From Deltaproteobacteria bacterium (lineage in GTDB: Bacteria > Desulfobacterota > DSM-4660 > Desulfatiglandales > Desulfatiglandaceae), in NCBI GenBank assembly GCA_029933075.1, contig JAOZOW010000007.1, positions 1 to 60,121 on the forward strand: a DNA stretch of 60,121 nt. The letters are read 5' to 3'. This document shows positions 28,235-40,044 of the stretch, piece after piece. Under the pieces are notes generated by a model. The model was not told the DNA's origin. It was given only the letters and a program-made list of their open reading frames with translations, and did no database searches. Position numbers and translations under genes: made by a program. Within the stretch, counting starts at the first letter, position 1, and the number at the start of each line of letters is the position of its first letter.

Positions 28235-29794
28235 CTATTCCCATTCAATGGTGCTGGGAGGCTTGGAGGAGATATCGTATACAACCCGATTTACCCCCCT
28301 GACGCTGTTAATGATCCTGTTGGAGATCCTTGCCAGCACCTCATAGGGTACCCTTGTCCAGTCTGCGGTCATGGCATCGAGGCTGTCCACCACTCGGAGG
28401 GCCACCACGTTCTCGTAGGTCCTTTCATCCCCCATGACACCCACCGTTCTCACGGGCAGCAGCACAGCGAAGGCCTGCCAGACCTTTTCGTAAAGCCCCG
28501 CTTTCCTGATCTCTTCAAGCACTATGGTATCGGCTGATCTGAGGATCTCCAACCTCTCGCTGGTCACCTCGCCTAAAATCCTGACTGCCAGTCCCGGGCC
28601 CGGGAAGGGCTGACGCATGACCAGGGCCTTGGGCAGTCCGAGCTCCATTCCCACTTCCCTCACTTCATCTTTGAAAAGCTCTCTGAGAGGCTCCACCAGC
28701 TTCAGTTTCATAACTTCCGGGAGCCCCCCCACATTGTGATGGCTCTTGATGGTGGCCGAAGGCCCCTTAAAAGAAACGCTCTCAATAACATCCGGGTAAA
28801 GGGTCCCCTGGGCGAGATATTCAACCTTCCCCAGTTCCTTGGCTTTTTTTTCGAATACCGTAATGAACTCCCTGCCTATGACCTTTCTCTTGCGCTCCGG
28901 GTCAACAACGCCTTTTAGATGCCTCAAGAAGTGCTCAGAGGCGTCGACCAGGTGAAAATCCATGCCATAATGTTCCTGAAAAAGCTCCATCACCTCCCGC
29001 GCCTCGTCCTTCCGAAGCAGGCCGTTGTCCACCAGGATGCAGGAGAGCTGGTTCCCTATGGCCCTATGAAGAAGGACGGCGGTTACCGAGGAATCCACTC
29101 CCCCCGAAAGCCCGCAGATGACCCTGTTGGGGCCGATCTCATCCCTGAGCTTTCTGATTGTGGCCTGAATAAAGGATGCCATGGTCCAGGTGGGATCGCA
29201 ACGGCATATGGTAAACAGAAAATTCTTCAGGATCAGCGCACCGTCCGGGGTATGGGCAACTTCAGGGTGGAATTGGACCCCGAAAAAACGTCTGGAGGGA
29301 TCGCCCATTGCCGCCACAGGGCTATTCTTGCTGTCCGCCAGGACCTCGAATCCTTCCGGCATGCGCTCAATGCGATCCCCGTGGCTCATCCAAACGGTGT
29401 GAGCCGCCTCCTTTTCCATGCCCCGGAAAAGGTCCCGGTCGTCGCGAATGGTAAGGAGCGCATTGCCATACTCACGCTCCGCAGCCTTTGCAACAACCCC
29501 TCCCAGCTGGTGCGTCAGGTATTGCATGCCATAGCAAATACCGAGAATCGGGACTCCCAGATCCAAAATTTTCCTGTCCGCCATGGGCGCGTCATTGTCG
29601 TAGATACTGGCAGGCCCCCCGGAGAGAATAATCCCTCGTGGTGAAAAGGCGCGTACCTGGGCGATTGGCATATTGAAAGGGTGGATTTCACAATACACCC
29701 TTGCCTCCCGAACCCTTCTGGCAATCAACTGGGTGTACTGGGATCCAAAGTCCAGGATAAGGACCTTCTGTTCATAAAGCCCGTTAGCAGTCAC
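28235..29794 (-). CDS. guaA: GMP synthase (glutamine-hydrolysing)
   Basis: Converts XMP to GMP using glutamine and ATP; 519 residues, standard length. The class I glutaminase domain has the nucleophile in GICYGMQY and the HPEVAHT pair; the ATP pyrophosphatase loop is LSGGVDSSV; the dimerisation domain ends with the invariant TIEWE. guaB lies upstream, so the last two steps of GMP synthesis are in one operon. Confidence 0.98.
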   Translation of the reverse strand: MTANGLYEQKVLILDFGSQYTQLIARRVREARVYCEIHPFNMPIAQVRAFSPRGIILSGGPASIYDNDAPMADRKILDLGVPILGICYGMQYLTHQLGGVVAKAAEREYGNALLTIRDDRDLFRGMEKEAAHTVWMSHGDRIERMPEGFEVLADSKNSPVAAMGDPSRRFFGVQFHPEVAHTPDGALILKNFLFTICRCDPTWTMASFIQATIRKLRDEIGPNRVICGLSGGVDSSVTAVLLHRAIGNQLSCILVDNGLLRKDEAREVMELFQEHYGMDFHLVDASEHFLRHLKGVVDPERKRKVIGREFITVFEKKAKELGKVEYLAQGTLYPDVIESVSFKGPSATIKSHHNVGGLPEVMKLKLVEPLRELFKDEVREVGMELGLPKALVMRQPFPGPGLAVRILGEVTSERLEILRSADTIVLEEIRKAGLYEKVWQAFAVLLPVRTVGVMGDERTYENVVALRVVDSLDAMTADWTRVPYEVLARISNRIINSVRGVNRVVYDISSKPPSTIEWE

Positions 29795-29880
29795 GAACCC
29801 GCCCCGTGCTGAAATTCCTCAACGTCCCGAATCCTCGGCCCTTCAGCCGCGGTCGATGCCCAAAAACTCCTGACCTACCC

Positions 29881-32299
<2,419 letters not shown>

Positions 32300-32323
32300 A
32301 GGTATCAGAGGCCATCCGGTTTT

Positions 32324-32818
32324 TCAAGGGGGCGGTAAAACGCCATCGAACCTCTCCCTCTCTTTTTCCGATATCTCAGGGACGCCCGTGCCGGAAAGGA
32401 TTCTTGTCAAGCGGGGTTTGAACTCCTCCCTGACACCCCGGGCCTTGTCCATCCGCGTTATGAGATAGAATATGGCCCCCATGGCGCCGAGACCGCCCAC
32501 AATGCTCGCAAGGGTGGAATCCGCACCCGCAAGGCCTCCCAGCCTCGCCCCTCCATATGCTCCGACAACCAGCGCTACTGCCGGAATCATATAAAGAAGC
32601 AAGGAAATCTTAGCGAGGGCGCCCGATCGAATGGTTATCTCCACCCTGTCTCCCTCTTTTGCATGGATATTGTTTTCGAGCTCCAGGCGCATGGTCTTGT
32701 CCGCCATGTCCCTGCACAGACCTTTGCTGTCGCAGGAGGCGCAGGCCGCACTCCTCTGGATGCGAACAACCACGCTGTGGCCTAAGACCTCTTCTACTAT
32801 ACCCTGCTCGGTTATCAT
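32324..32818 (-). CDS. rseC: RseC/MucC-like membrane protein
   Basis: A 164-residue protein with the RseC signature: N-terminal GIVEEVLGHSVVVRIQRSAACASCDSKGLC with clustered cysteines, a middle beta domain, then two membrane helices (about 72-90 and 104-120). RseC affects sigma-E control and the SoxR-reducing Rsx/Rnf complex in gammaproteobacteria. No sigma-E or rnf genes are in this window. Confidence 0.9.
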   Translation of the reverse strand: MITEQGIVEEVLGHSVVVRIQRSAACASCDSKGLCRDMADKTMRLELENNIHAKEGDRVEITIRSGALAKISLLLYMIPAVALVVGAYGGARLGGLAGADSTLASIVGGLGAMGAIFYLITRMDKARGVREEFKPRLTRILSGTGVPEISEKERERFDGVLPPP

Positions 32819-32897
32819 TGCATCCCTCAGCCCCCAAAATCGATTTCAGCCTCAAGAGTCCAACCAATAACCTACAACTTGAGGAATCCACCCCCTG

Positions 32898-34142
32898 TCA
32901 AACTTCATGAATCTCCTGGGCGGCAGGGGTGAGCACCTCGTAGCCATCCGCGGTCACCAGAACCGTATTCTCCAGCCCCACCCCTCCTTCTCCGGGAAAC
33001 ACCATCTTGGGCTCTACGGCAAATGTCATCCCTTGTTCGAGAGGATACGAATGTCCCTTTGCAAGGAAGGGAGGCTCGTTTAACTCCAGCCCGATGCCAT
33101 GGGCTACAAAGCGGGTCTGGAGTCCGGTGGGGCCAAGATAGTTATCCTTGTACCCCAGCTTCTCCGCAATCTCCACGCTCTTTAGAAACAGGGCCTCGCA
33201 GTCCGCTCCCGGGCGGACATCCTCCAGCACCGCATCGTGGATCTCTCTACATGCAAGATAAGCGTCAACGAACCTCTTTTCCATTTTCCCGATGGAAAAC
33301 ATCCGGGTCTCATCGGCCTGATAGCCATGATAACAGGTTCCGAAGTCCACCATAATAGGCTCATTCGGCCCCATAGACCTGAGACTTGCCCCCACGGGGA
33401 ACGCAGGGGAAAGCCCGAGGCCGCCCATTGGAGAATCCGATTGACTCACAATGCCGGCCGCGGATCCGCTCAGCACATGCCATGTGTAGGCCTCGTAATT
33501 GAGGGATCGTACCCTCAGGAGCCCCTCGTGGCCATATGTTTTTGCAACAACTTCGAGAAGCCCCCCGAATTCAATCTCCGTCATTCCCTCTCTGAGAATC
33601 CTCCGCCCCTCTTCATAGACCTTCTTGCCGATCCAGCCAGCCCTGCGCATGAGATCAACTTCAAAGGGCGACTTGATCTTCCGCAGGTCCCTGATTAGGG
33701 GGAAAGAGTCCATGATCCTTGCCCCGCCCAAAAGCTGGGCGTAACGGAAATAATCTTTGACCGGAAGCACGTCAAGCTCCATACCGACACACCGGGGCAG
33801 CCTGCCATAGCGGTCCTTCAGGATGGACGGGAGTTCCCTAAGCGACCCCATTGCCACCGCCCCTTTGAGGGGGGACTCCAACCTTGCCCGCTCAAGCTCC
33901 CTGCGAATCATGAGAATCGGTTCCCCCGCCAAAGGGACAAACAGGAGGCCGTCCTGCGTCGTGCCGGAAAAATAGTAGAGGTCCATCTTCTGCACCACAA
34001 GCAGGGCCTCCATTTCCTGCTTTTCCATGGCCTCCCGGACTCCGCTCAGTCGCCTTTCAATCTCTCGGTCCGGTGTAAATCGAAATCCTGCGGCCTGGCA
34101 TGCGGAGTTCAGCTCGGAATGCACCCATTGCCCGTAATTCAT
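32898..34142 (-). CDS. M24 family metallopeptidase (Xaa-Pro aminopeptidase-like)
   Basis: Pita-bread-fold peptidase of 414 residues with a creatinase-type N-terminal domain (about 35-160). All five dinuclear metal ligands are visible: Asp in VDFGTCY, Asp in ADETR, His in AHGIGLELNEPP, Glu in AVEPKMV, Glu in GLENTVLV. The ATG at 34142 is preferred because AAAGGAGA lies upstream; the frame to 34190 would overlap the SDR gene. Likely a proline or methyl-type amidohydrolase; substrate not clear. Confidence 0.9.
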   Translation of the reverse strand: MNYGQWVHSELNSACQAAGFRFTPDREIERRLSGVREAMEKQEMEALLVVQKMDLYYFSGTTQDGLLFVPLAGEPILMIRRELERARLESPLKGAVAMGSLRELPSILKDRYGRLPRCVGMELDVLPVKDYFRYAQLLGGARIMDSFPLIRDLRKIKSPFEVDLMRRAGWIGKKVYEEGRRILREGMTEIEFGGLLEVVAKTYGHEGLLRVRSLNYEAYTWHVLSGSAAGIVSQSDSPMGGLGLSPAFPVGASLRSMGPNEPIMVDFGTCYHGYQADETRMFSIGKMEKRFVDAYLACREIHDAVLEDVRPGADCEALFLKSVEIAEKLGYKDNYLGPTGLQTRFVAHGIGLELNEPPFLAKGHSYPLEQGMTFAVEPKMVFPGEGGVGLENTVLVTADGYEVLTPAAQEIHEV

Positions 34143-34177
34143 GAATTGAGTATCTCCTTTCCGCCCCCGGGCCTCTC

Positions 34178-34918
34178 TCATATCCCCCATCCCCCGGAGA
34201 CAGGGATGGTCGCGCCGGTGATATACGAGGCATCGTCCGATGCAAGAAATGCGATCACCCTGGCAATCTCTTCAGGCTCTCCTATCCTTCCGAGCATTGT
34301 CTCTGCAATAATCGCCTCCCTGTATTTCTCTGCCATGAAAGTCTCTATGGTAGGGGTCCGCGTGAGCCCGGGCAGAACCGCATTGACCGTCACTCCGTCC
34401 CTCCCGCACTCTCTGGCCACCGATTTGGTAAGGCCTATGACCGCGGCCTTGGCAGTAGAATAAGCGACCTCTCCTTTGCCCCCGATGGCCCCATAAATGG
34501 AACTCACATTAACGATCCTACCCCATCCGGCCTCTCTCATGGCCGGGAGCAGCAGCTTGATGAGCATGAACGGGACTGTCACGTGGATACGCGCCACTGA
34601 TTCCAACCCTTCGCAATCAAGCTTGACGGTGGTCCCCGGCCGGTCAAACCCTGCATTGTTCACCAGGATGTCTATCAACCCATCCCTGCTGAGATCATGA
34701 ACCGCGCTTGCGAGTGCATCCAGGTCCGTTAGTTCCATGACCCGGGTACTCACCCCCATGCCCGCTCTATCGAGGCTTCCCCCCAATTCACGCAGAGTAT
34801 CGGCATTTTTGTCCAGGAGCACCAACTCCGCACCTCTTTCCGCGAATATCTCAGCGCAGGCGCGGCCGATTCCCTGCCCTGCCCCCGTAATCAATGCCCT
34901 GTGTCCTTTCAGACTCAT
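34178..34918 (-). CDS. SDR-family oxidoreductase (FabG-like)
   Basis: Short-chain dehydrogenase of 246 residues. Cofactor motif TGAGQGIG, NNAG, catalytic Ser in VNVSSIYGAIGG and YSTAK are present, and the C-terminus VSGGWGI is of the 3-oxoacyl-ACP reductase type. The ATG at 34918 gives the usual MSLKGHRALITG start. It heads the run into the M24 peptidase; it is not in a fatty-acid operon, so the substrate is open. Confidence 0.88.
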   Translation of the reverse strand: MSLKGHRALITGAGQGIGRACAEIFAERGAELVLLDKNADTLRELGGSLDRAGMGVSTRVMELTDLDALASAVHDLSRDGLIDILVNNAGFDRPGTTVKLDCEGLESVARIHVTVPFMLIKLLLPAMREAGWGRIVNVSSIYGAIGGKGEVAYSTAKAAVIGLTKSVARECGRDGVTVNAVLPGLTRTPTIETFMAEKYREAIIAETMLGRIGEPEEIARVIAFLASDDASYITGATIPVSGGWGI

Positions 34919-35137
34919 GTCTCCTCCATCTCCCTTTACATTTCCACCCATTTCGCCCCACCTGACAATGCACTTTATCTTTATCGCACTACCCCCGGCG
35001 AGTCAAACCCAAGTCAACCCCTGGCCCACGTGCCGCCTTTGACTCCGTGGAATCTTTTGGAGCCCCGAAATATTTTTCGCTTGGCTCGCCACCCCAACTG
35101 AAATATCCTGTAAACTGACAGATTATCCCTTTTAAAA

Positions 35138-35243
35138 GGCACCTCCGACAAATCCGCTGCAGACTCGCTACTGTCGCGATCCCGGGAGCGTCAGGTCGCC
35201 GGGACCCAAACGCATTGGAGTGACTCGCACTCGAACAGGTGCC
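35138..35243. repeat. Structured intergenic element closed by a 7-bp inverted repeat
   Basis: GGCACCT (35138-35144) and AGGTGCC (35237-35243) pair perfectly around about 92 bases. Inside, TCCCGG pairs with CCGGGA and GAGTG with CACTC, so the element can fold as a multi-branched structure on either strand. On the minus strand the closing stem is followed by TTTT, and on the plus strand it lies 11 bases before the methyltransferase ATG. It matches no tRNA or riboswitch I know. It is either a leader RNA or a dispersed palindromic repeat. Confidence 0.5.
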
Positions 35244-35254
35244 CTTGAACTGAA

Positions 35255-35893
35255 ATGAATTTCGGGAAAAAGCCAAGTAAACATGAAGTCGAGAGGATAA
35301 ACCGGCTCCAGCGGGAGCTTTTTGACAGGTTGTACTATCTTTTTGAACCACCCCTGCCCGAAGGCGTACCGGAACGCCTCGAAAGGATTGTTGCCTCTGC
35401 CGACATCAATAACGGAGACTCTGTCCTTGATGTGGGGACGGGTACAGGCATACTTATCCCCCTGATACGGAAGTACAAACCCGCAGTCATTTACGCCTGC
35501 GATATCTCCCAGGCCATGCTCAAACAGCTCCGGAAGAATTACCCACACGTGGCAACCATACAGGCAGACGTGCGTGACCTCACACTGCCTGATGGCTGTG
35601 TGGATGTAGTTTTCATCAATGCCTGTTACCCAAACATTGCAGACAAACAGGGGGCATTTTCCAATCTCTACCGCATAATCAGGCCAGGGGGCCGAATGGT
35701 GATCAGCCATCCCCTGGGAAAAGCCTTCATCCATTCTTTGAAAAAAAAGGTGCCTTTTCCACTTGACGACTTTCCCGGGGAGACCGAGGCCTCAAGGGTG
35801 ATGAAATCGTTCGGATTCCATCTCGTGAAGTTCATTGACGAGCCAGACCTCTACATAATGGTGAGCCAAAAAGGCATGAAACGCCGGTCTTGA
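35255..35893 (+). CDS. Class I SAM-dependent methyltransferase
   Basis: Rossmann-fold methyltransferase of 212 residues. Motif I is VLDVGTGTGILIP (about 58-70), the acidic residue after strand 2 is in YACDIS, motif IV is in VVFINACYPNI, and RIIRPGGRMVISHP follows. The substrate is unknown. The fold resembles the methyltransferase at 45162-45773 in motif I and N-terminal style. A small HTH gene follows at 81 bases. Confidence 0.82.
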   Translation: MNFGKKPSKHEVERINRLQRELFDRLYYLFEPPLPEGVPERLERIVASADINNGDSVLDVGTGTGILIPLIRKYKPAVIYACDISQAMLKQLRKNYPHVATIQADVRDLTLPDGCVDVVFINACYPNIADKQGAFSNLYRIIRPGGRMVISHPLGKAFIHSLKKKVPFPLDDFPGETEASRVMKSFGFHLVKFIDEPDLYIMVSQKGMKRRS

Positions 35894-35974
35894 CGGGCGC
35901 ATCAAACCGAGGTAAATCTTGAGCCAAAAGAAGAAGGCACAGGCAAATCCTGATATCAAGCAAGGAGCGTACAA

Positions 35975-36259
35975 ATGGCAAGAAAAAGGATCGATGATAG
36001 AACAAAGGAAAAAGTCGTGGAGGCTCACGCAAGAGGGCTTTCAAACAAAAAGATCGCCGAGCAGTTCCATATCAGCGTATCCAGCGTGAGCAGGATCATC
36101 AAAGAGAAGGCTGGGCACAAGAAGCAGGAAAAGCCTCCTCAACAAGACTCAAAATCAAAAGAGATACAAAAGAGGATCACGGAGATAGAGCGAAGAATCG
36201 CGGAACTGGAACAAAAAATCCTCTACTACGAGGCCAGAAAAAAAGGCATCAAACCCTGA
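35975..36259 (+). CDS. Small helix-turn-helix protein with coiled-coil tail
   Basis: A 94-residue basic protein. Residues about 8-45 form a resolvase/transposase-like helix-turn-helix (KVVEAHARGLSNKKIAEQFHISVSSVSRII); the rest is Lys/Gln-rich then a heptad-type coiled coil (IQKRITEIERRIAELEQKI). It may bind DNA as a dimer. Function unknown; there is no transposase domain, so it is more likely a small regulator or nucleoid-type protein. Confidence 0.75.
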   Translation: MARKRIDDRTKEKVVEAHARGLSNKKIAEQFHISVSSVSRIIKEKAGHKKQEKPPQQDSKSKEIQKRITEIERRIAELEQKILYYEARKKGIKP

Positions 36260-36300
36260 GACCCGGGTGGCGCCTACCAAAGCCGCCTGTCTCCCCTCCT

Positions 36301-36741
36301 TCATTTTACTGTTGGGAAGCCGAGCTCTACCCACCCTTTTAGCCCCTCGGGCATTACATAAAGCCTCCTGAACCTGCATTCGCGAAACAGGGGAAGCGCC
36401 CTTTCAGTCCTCTCCCCTCTCCGGCAATAAACCAGGTAAGTCTTCCCCTTATCCAGCTTACAGAGTTCCTCCTTGAAGGAGTCAGAGTAGTAATCGAGAT
36501 TGACGGCGCCCTCAATGTGCTCGGTTTGGAATTCTTCTGGTGTCCTGATATCAAGCACTATGAAATCGCGGTTATCCCTGTTCCGCTCCACCAGGTCAAA
36601 GGCCTTGTCAGAATCCACATTTTCAATGACCTGACCCGGGTAGTTGAGATGCACAGCTATGAAGACAAAGCCGATAGCCAGAACGCCAAGCATCACCAGC
36701 ATGGCCAGCAGCGGTTTTTTCCCTGTGCTCTCATTTTCCAT
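36301..36741 (-). CDS. Membrane-anchored rhodanese-domain protein
   Basis: A 146-residue protein with one N-terminal membrane helix (about 10-31) and a rhodanese domain outside or facing the periplasm. The DIRTPEEF motif, HIEGAVNLDYYS and the active-site loop with Cys106 (VYCRRGERT) are present, so it may be a sulfurtransferase. No sulfur-metabolism gene is adjacent. It is convergent with the HTH gene and divergent from the SulP transporter. Confidence 0.85.
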   Translation of the reverse strand: MENESTGKKPLLAMLVMLGVLAIGFVFIAVHLNYPGQVIENVDSDKAFDLVERNRDNRDFIVLDIRTPEEFQTEHIEGAVNLDYYSDSFKEELCKLDKGKTYLVYCRRGERTERALPLFRECRFRRLYVMPEGLKGWVELGFPTVK

Positions 36742-37102
36742 GAATGCAACCTCATAAACACATGTTATTCCCCATGCAAACCTGCATCAATCCACTGTCC
36801 ACTCTACGTGCTGATAGAAATACATAATATGCTGACATCACCGAAAGGGCAAGAGGGCATGAAATGCCTCATAAGGCATAATCCAGGCCATGAAAGACCC
36901 GCAGTTGTAAGTTGTAGATTCTTGCCTTTTCATGGGCTGCGATGTATATTGCCCGGCAGCTGGAAGCAGCAAAATGTAGACAGGGGGACAAGCCTATTTG
37001 GCAACGCCGATCGTGATCCGACATTCAAGGGACGGGTCCTAAGGGTTAGTTTCTCCCTTCCGGTTACGAGGCCATACATGATCGGCGCATCGGGGTGCGC
37101 TC
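36742..37102. other. Divergent intergenic region, no gene seen
   Basis: About 360 bases between the rhodanese and SulP genes. It has a small hairpin (ATGCCT-CATA-AGGCAT near 36862-36877) and an A/T-rich left half that probably holds promoters, but no strong promoter match or RNA. A long plus-strand frame crosses it and runs opposite to the rhodanese gene; it lacks protein-like features. Confidence 0.5.
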
Positions 37103-39355
37103 ATGGAGGCATACGCAGAGACGAAAGCGGCAGGCAATCATCTGACGTCCTGGCTTAAAGAAGAGCTTCAACCCAGCCGCCTGGTATCAAGCTTGGTGGC
37201 CGGGGGGGTAACCGCAATCCTGACCGTTATCGAATCGGTTTCCTATGCCGCCCTGATCTTCTCCGGCGCGATGGCGGCCCATATTTCCACCGGCATCGCC
37301 ATAACCCTTACCTCCGCAGCCGTCGCCGGGATAGTCATGACCATAGGCAGTTCCTACCCGGGGACCATCGCCGTACCCCAAAACAAGATCGCCCCCATCC
37401 TGGCGCTGGTTGCTGCATCGATCATAGCCACCATGCCCGACGGAGCCACCGCCGAGCAGATGTTGATGACCGTCGTCGCCGCTGTGCTCGTGTCTTCGTT
37501 TGCCGCCGGCGTATTCATGACCGCCTTGGGAGTCTTCAAGCTGGGGGGACTAATCCGTTTCATTCCCTACCCGGTGATCGCGGGGTTTCTTGCCGGGACC
37601 GGCTGGCTGCTGCTTCTGGGATCCATCAAGGCTATGACCGGCACGCCCGTCACCCTGTCGACCCTCCCCGGACTTTTCGAAAAGGCCCTTTTAGTCAAAT
37701 GGCTCCCGGGCTTGGTCTTTGCCGTGACTGCCCTGTTTTTCATGCATCGGATCAAGCACTTCCTGGTCATGCCGACCCTGCTGACTACGGCCTTTCTGAT
37801 CTTCTACGGCGTGTTGCTGGCAACCGGCACGTCCGTACACGAAGCCAGGGAGGCGGGATGGCTGATCCACACCGCCTCCGACGGCGGGCTCTTCCGGTTT
37901 CTGACCGTCCGCTCCGTGCTCGAGGCGGAATGGCCTGTAATCATCCATCAGGCCGGCAGCATCGCCTCCATACTGCTAATCGCCGCCGTTTCCGTGCTGC
38001 TGAACTCCAGCGCCCTGGAACTGGCGTCGAAACAGGATCTCGACCTGGACAGGGAGCTCAAGTCGGCCGGTATCGCCAACATCGCCACCGGGCTTGCCGG
38101 CGGCATGATCGGGTTTACCTCGCTGACCATCACGGGGCTGGGACTCAAGATGGGAGTGAAAAGCCGGCTGGTGGGTCTGATGACGGTTGCGTTCTGCTCC
38201 GCCGTCCTTTTTTTGGGGGCCGGTGTACTGTCCTATTTTCCCGAACCGATCATCGGTGGACTGCTCATGTTTCTGGGCATTGAATTCCTCATCGAGTGGG
38301 TGATCCATACCCGTCATAACCTGCCGCTGTCCGACTGGCTCATTGTGATCATGATCCTGGCGGTTGTCAGCCTGTTCGGATTCCTTCAGGGGGTTCTGGT
38401 GGGGATCATCGCCGCCATCATCATGTTCGTGCTCAATTACAGCCGTATAAACGTGATCAAGCACGAACTCACCGGCATCCACCACCACAGCAACGTCGAC
38501 CGGCCTCCGCGCCACAAACGGATCCTACGGGAAAAGGGCGACCAGATCCTCCTGCTGAAACTCCACGGTTACATTTTTTTCGGAACGGCCAACTCGCTGC
38601 TCAACCAGGTCCGGGAGCGCGTGGCCGATACGGGCCGAGCCCCTTTGCGCTTTGCCTTGCTCGACTTTCGAGATGTGAGCGGGATCGATTCCTCGGCGGT
38701 CATCAGCCTGGTCAAGATGAACCAGCTTGCCGACAAGAACGACTTCAAAGTCGCCTATACTCATCTGCCCGAACACATCCGGAAACAGCTGGAGCAGGGG
38801 GAACTGGGTGACATGGATGACGGCAGCTGCCTGGATTTCACAGACCTCGACCACGGCCTCGAGTGGTGCGAGGACCGGATTCTGGCGGCACAGGGCGAAA
38901 GTCTCGAAGACGGCGGCCGGACCCTGGCCGAATACCTGGAAGAACTGGTTCCCGGCGGGCTGGATTACGCCAAGTTCGACCGATACCTGGAGCGGATCGA
39001 ATTGCCCGCGGGCCACCCCCTGCTCCGGCAAGGCGACCGGTCAAACGATCTCTATTTTATCGAATCCGGCCGGGTGTCGGTGCGGATCGAACTGGAGGGG
39101 GGCGAAATCCTGCGGATTCAGAAAATGGGAGCCGGCAGCGTGGTAGGGGAACTGGGCATGTACCTGAACAAGGCCCGGACGGCATCGGTGGTGACCACGG
39201 AACCGACGGTCGTCTACCGCTTGACCTCGGCATCCCTGCGCAAAATGGAAGAAAACAATCCACAGACCGCATCGTCCTTCCACCGGTTTATGGTACGGTT
39301 TCTGGCCCAGCGACTCATCAACACGGACAACACGCTCAAAACGCTGCTGAAGTGA
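37103..39355 (+). CDS. SulP/SLC26-type anion transporter with STAS and cyclic-nucleotide-binding domains
   Basis: A 750-residue protein. About 11-14 membrane segments (30-450) with SulP features (YPGTIAVPQNKIAPILAL, IPYPVIAGFLAGTGWLLL), then a STAS domain (about 485-600, with LLDFRDVSGIDSSAVISLVKM), then a cNMP-binding domain (about 640-745, with GHPLLRQGDRSNDLYFIESGRVSV and GSVVGELGMY). This three-part form occurs in cyanobacteria, leptospires and others; the ligand is probably sulfate, bicarbonate or another anion, gated by a nucleotide. The coding sequence is visibly richer in G+C than the genes around it, which hints at acquisition. No clear ribosome binding site precedes the ATG. Confidence 0.9.
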   Translation: MEAYAETKAAGNHLTSWLKEELQPSRLVSSLVAGGVTAILTVIESVSYAALIFSGAMAAHISTGIAITLTSAAVAGIVMTIGSSYPGTIAVPQNKIAPILALVAASIIATMPDGATAEQMLMTVVAAVLVSSFAAGVFMTALGVFKLGGLIRFIPYPVIAGFLAGTGWLLLLGSIKAMTGTPVTLSTLPGLFEKALLVKWLPGLVFAVTALFFMHRIKHFLVMPTLLTTAFLIFYGVLLATGTSVHEAREAGWLIHTASDGGLFRFLTVRSVLEAEWPVIIHQAGSIASILLIAAVSVLLNSSALELASKQDLDLDRELKSAGIANIATGLAGGMIGFTSLTITGLGLKMGVKSRLVGLMTVAFCSAVLFLGAGVLSYFPEPIIGGLLMFLGIEFLIEWVIHTRHNLPLSDWLIVIMILAVVSLFGFLQGVLVGIIAAIIMFVLNYSRINVIKHELTGIHHHSNVDRPPRHKRILREKGDQILLLKLHGYIFFGTANSLLNQVRERVADTGRAPLRFALLDFRDVSGIDSSAVISLVKMNQLADKNDFKVAYTHLPEHIRKQLEQGELGDMDDGSCLDFTDLDHGLEWCEDRILAAQGESLEDGGRTLAEYLEELVPGGLDYAKFDRYLERIELPAGHPLLRQGDRSNDLYFIESGRVSVRIELEGGEILRIQKMGAGSVVGELGMYLNKARTASVVTTEPTVVYRLTSASLRKMEENNPQTASSFHRFMVRFLAQRLINTDNTLKTLLK

Positions 39356-39429
39356 CGGGGATAGGGGGAAGATAGCGAAAGAGGTGTAGTAAGGACATCC
39401 CCTTCAGTTGATCCTTGAAACGCATAAAA

Positions 39430-39915
39430 TCATACTCCCCTTTTGTGTTGGCTATAAATTCTCCTGCCTTTCCACCAAAAGAAGATCCCAGAAATTCCAA
39501 AGATGATGGAAATACCCATGAGGGCTCTTTCGTATCTGGAAAGGGAACTCTCATTTATGCCTTTGGCCTGTTGTTCATTTGTCTTCTTGAGGTTGAGTAT
39601 CTTGTCAACGTTTGTCTTCAACGCAAGGCGGTGTCCCATTCCATCGCTAACGACAACCTTCCAATCTCCCATCTTGTCCGGATAAAGAAGAAACCGTCCA
39701 TTTCTGTCGGTTCTTCCTGTTTGAAAGGGAAGCTTTTCCTCTGAATCGAATATTTCAATGCTGGCATAACTCATGGGTTCACCATCATCATACTCAGCTT
39801 CGACAAGAATTCCTTCCCCCGAAGTGATCCTGCCGCGCACCCCATGGGACCACACATCCTCTGCTGCTGCCAACAGGCACGTAATGACACACAACCACCA
39901 TATGATGAATCTCAT
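39430..39915 (-). CDS. Exported carboxypeptidase-regulatory-like protein with C-terminal membrane helix (NikL/CbiL-like)
   Basis: A 161-residue protein: signal peptide (about 1-23), a beta-sandwich with SHGVRGRITSGEGILVEAEYDDGEPMSY and DRNGRFLLYP, a variable stalk, and a C-terminal membrane helix followed by basic residues. This layout resembles the accessory NikL/CbiL component of nickel/cobalt ECF importers. The ATG at 39915 has AAAAAGG 6 bases upstream. It follows the DUF4198 gene and TonB receptor on the same strand, so a metal-uptake role is likely but inferred. Confidence 0.7.
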   Translation of the reverse strand: MRFIIWWLCVITCLLAAAEDVWSHGVRGRITSGEGILVEAEYDDGEPMSYASIEIFDSEEKLPFQTGRTDRNGRFLLYPDKMGDWKVVVSDGMGHRLALKTNVDKILNLKKTNEQQAKGINESSLSRYERALMGISIIFGISGIFFWWKGRRIYSQHKRGV

Positions 39916-39932
39916 GTGCAACCTTTTTCCCC

Positions 39933-40044
39933 GGTAACACTTTAGCACTCTGAAACAGAAGGTCTACTAACGTCGGGGGAGGGGAAGTTTTTTGGAAAAA
40001 ATATCCCTCACCCAAGTCATTTCTCCAACACTTAAAGTGTTACC
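39933..40044. mobile_element. Candidate 112-bp miniature inverted-repeat element
   Basis: GGTAACACTTTA at 39933-39944 and its exact reverse complement at 40033-40044 (12-bp terminal inverted repeats) are flanked on both sides by TCCCC (39928-39932 and 40045-40049), which looks like a 5-bp target duplication. There is no coding capacity inside. The right end also forms the palindrome AACACTT-A-AAGTGTT. It lies between the DUF4198 gene and the NikL-like gene and may supply a terminator or promoter. The rest of the 306-base gap shows no gene. Confidence 0.5.

Noticed and set aside
35138-35243. tRNA-Sec (selC) or other tRNA
   Set aside because: A 7-bp closing stem is present, but there is no anticodon arm with TCA, no GTTCGA T-loop in the right place and no CCA.
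34989-35351. 120-codon minus-strand frame across the structured element
   Set aside because: Composition is not protein-like, there is no binding site, and it overlaps the methyltransferase start on the opposite strand.
36517-37158. 213-codon plus-strand frame crossing the rhodanese-SulP gap
   Set aside because: It runs antisense over the rhodanese 5' end and into the SulP start, with no recognisable motifs.
37699-38283. 194-codon alternative frame within SulP
   Set aside because: A shadow frame of a GC-rich gene; the SulP frame has clear membrane segments and motifs.
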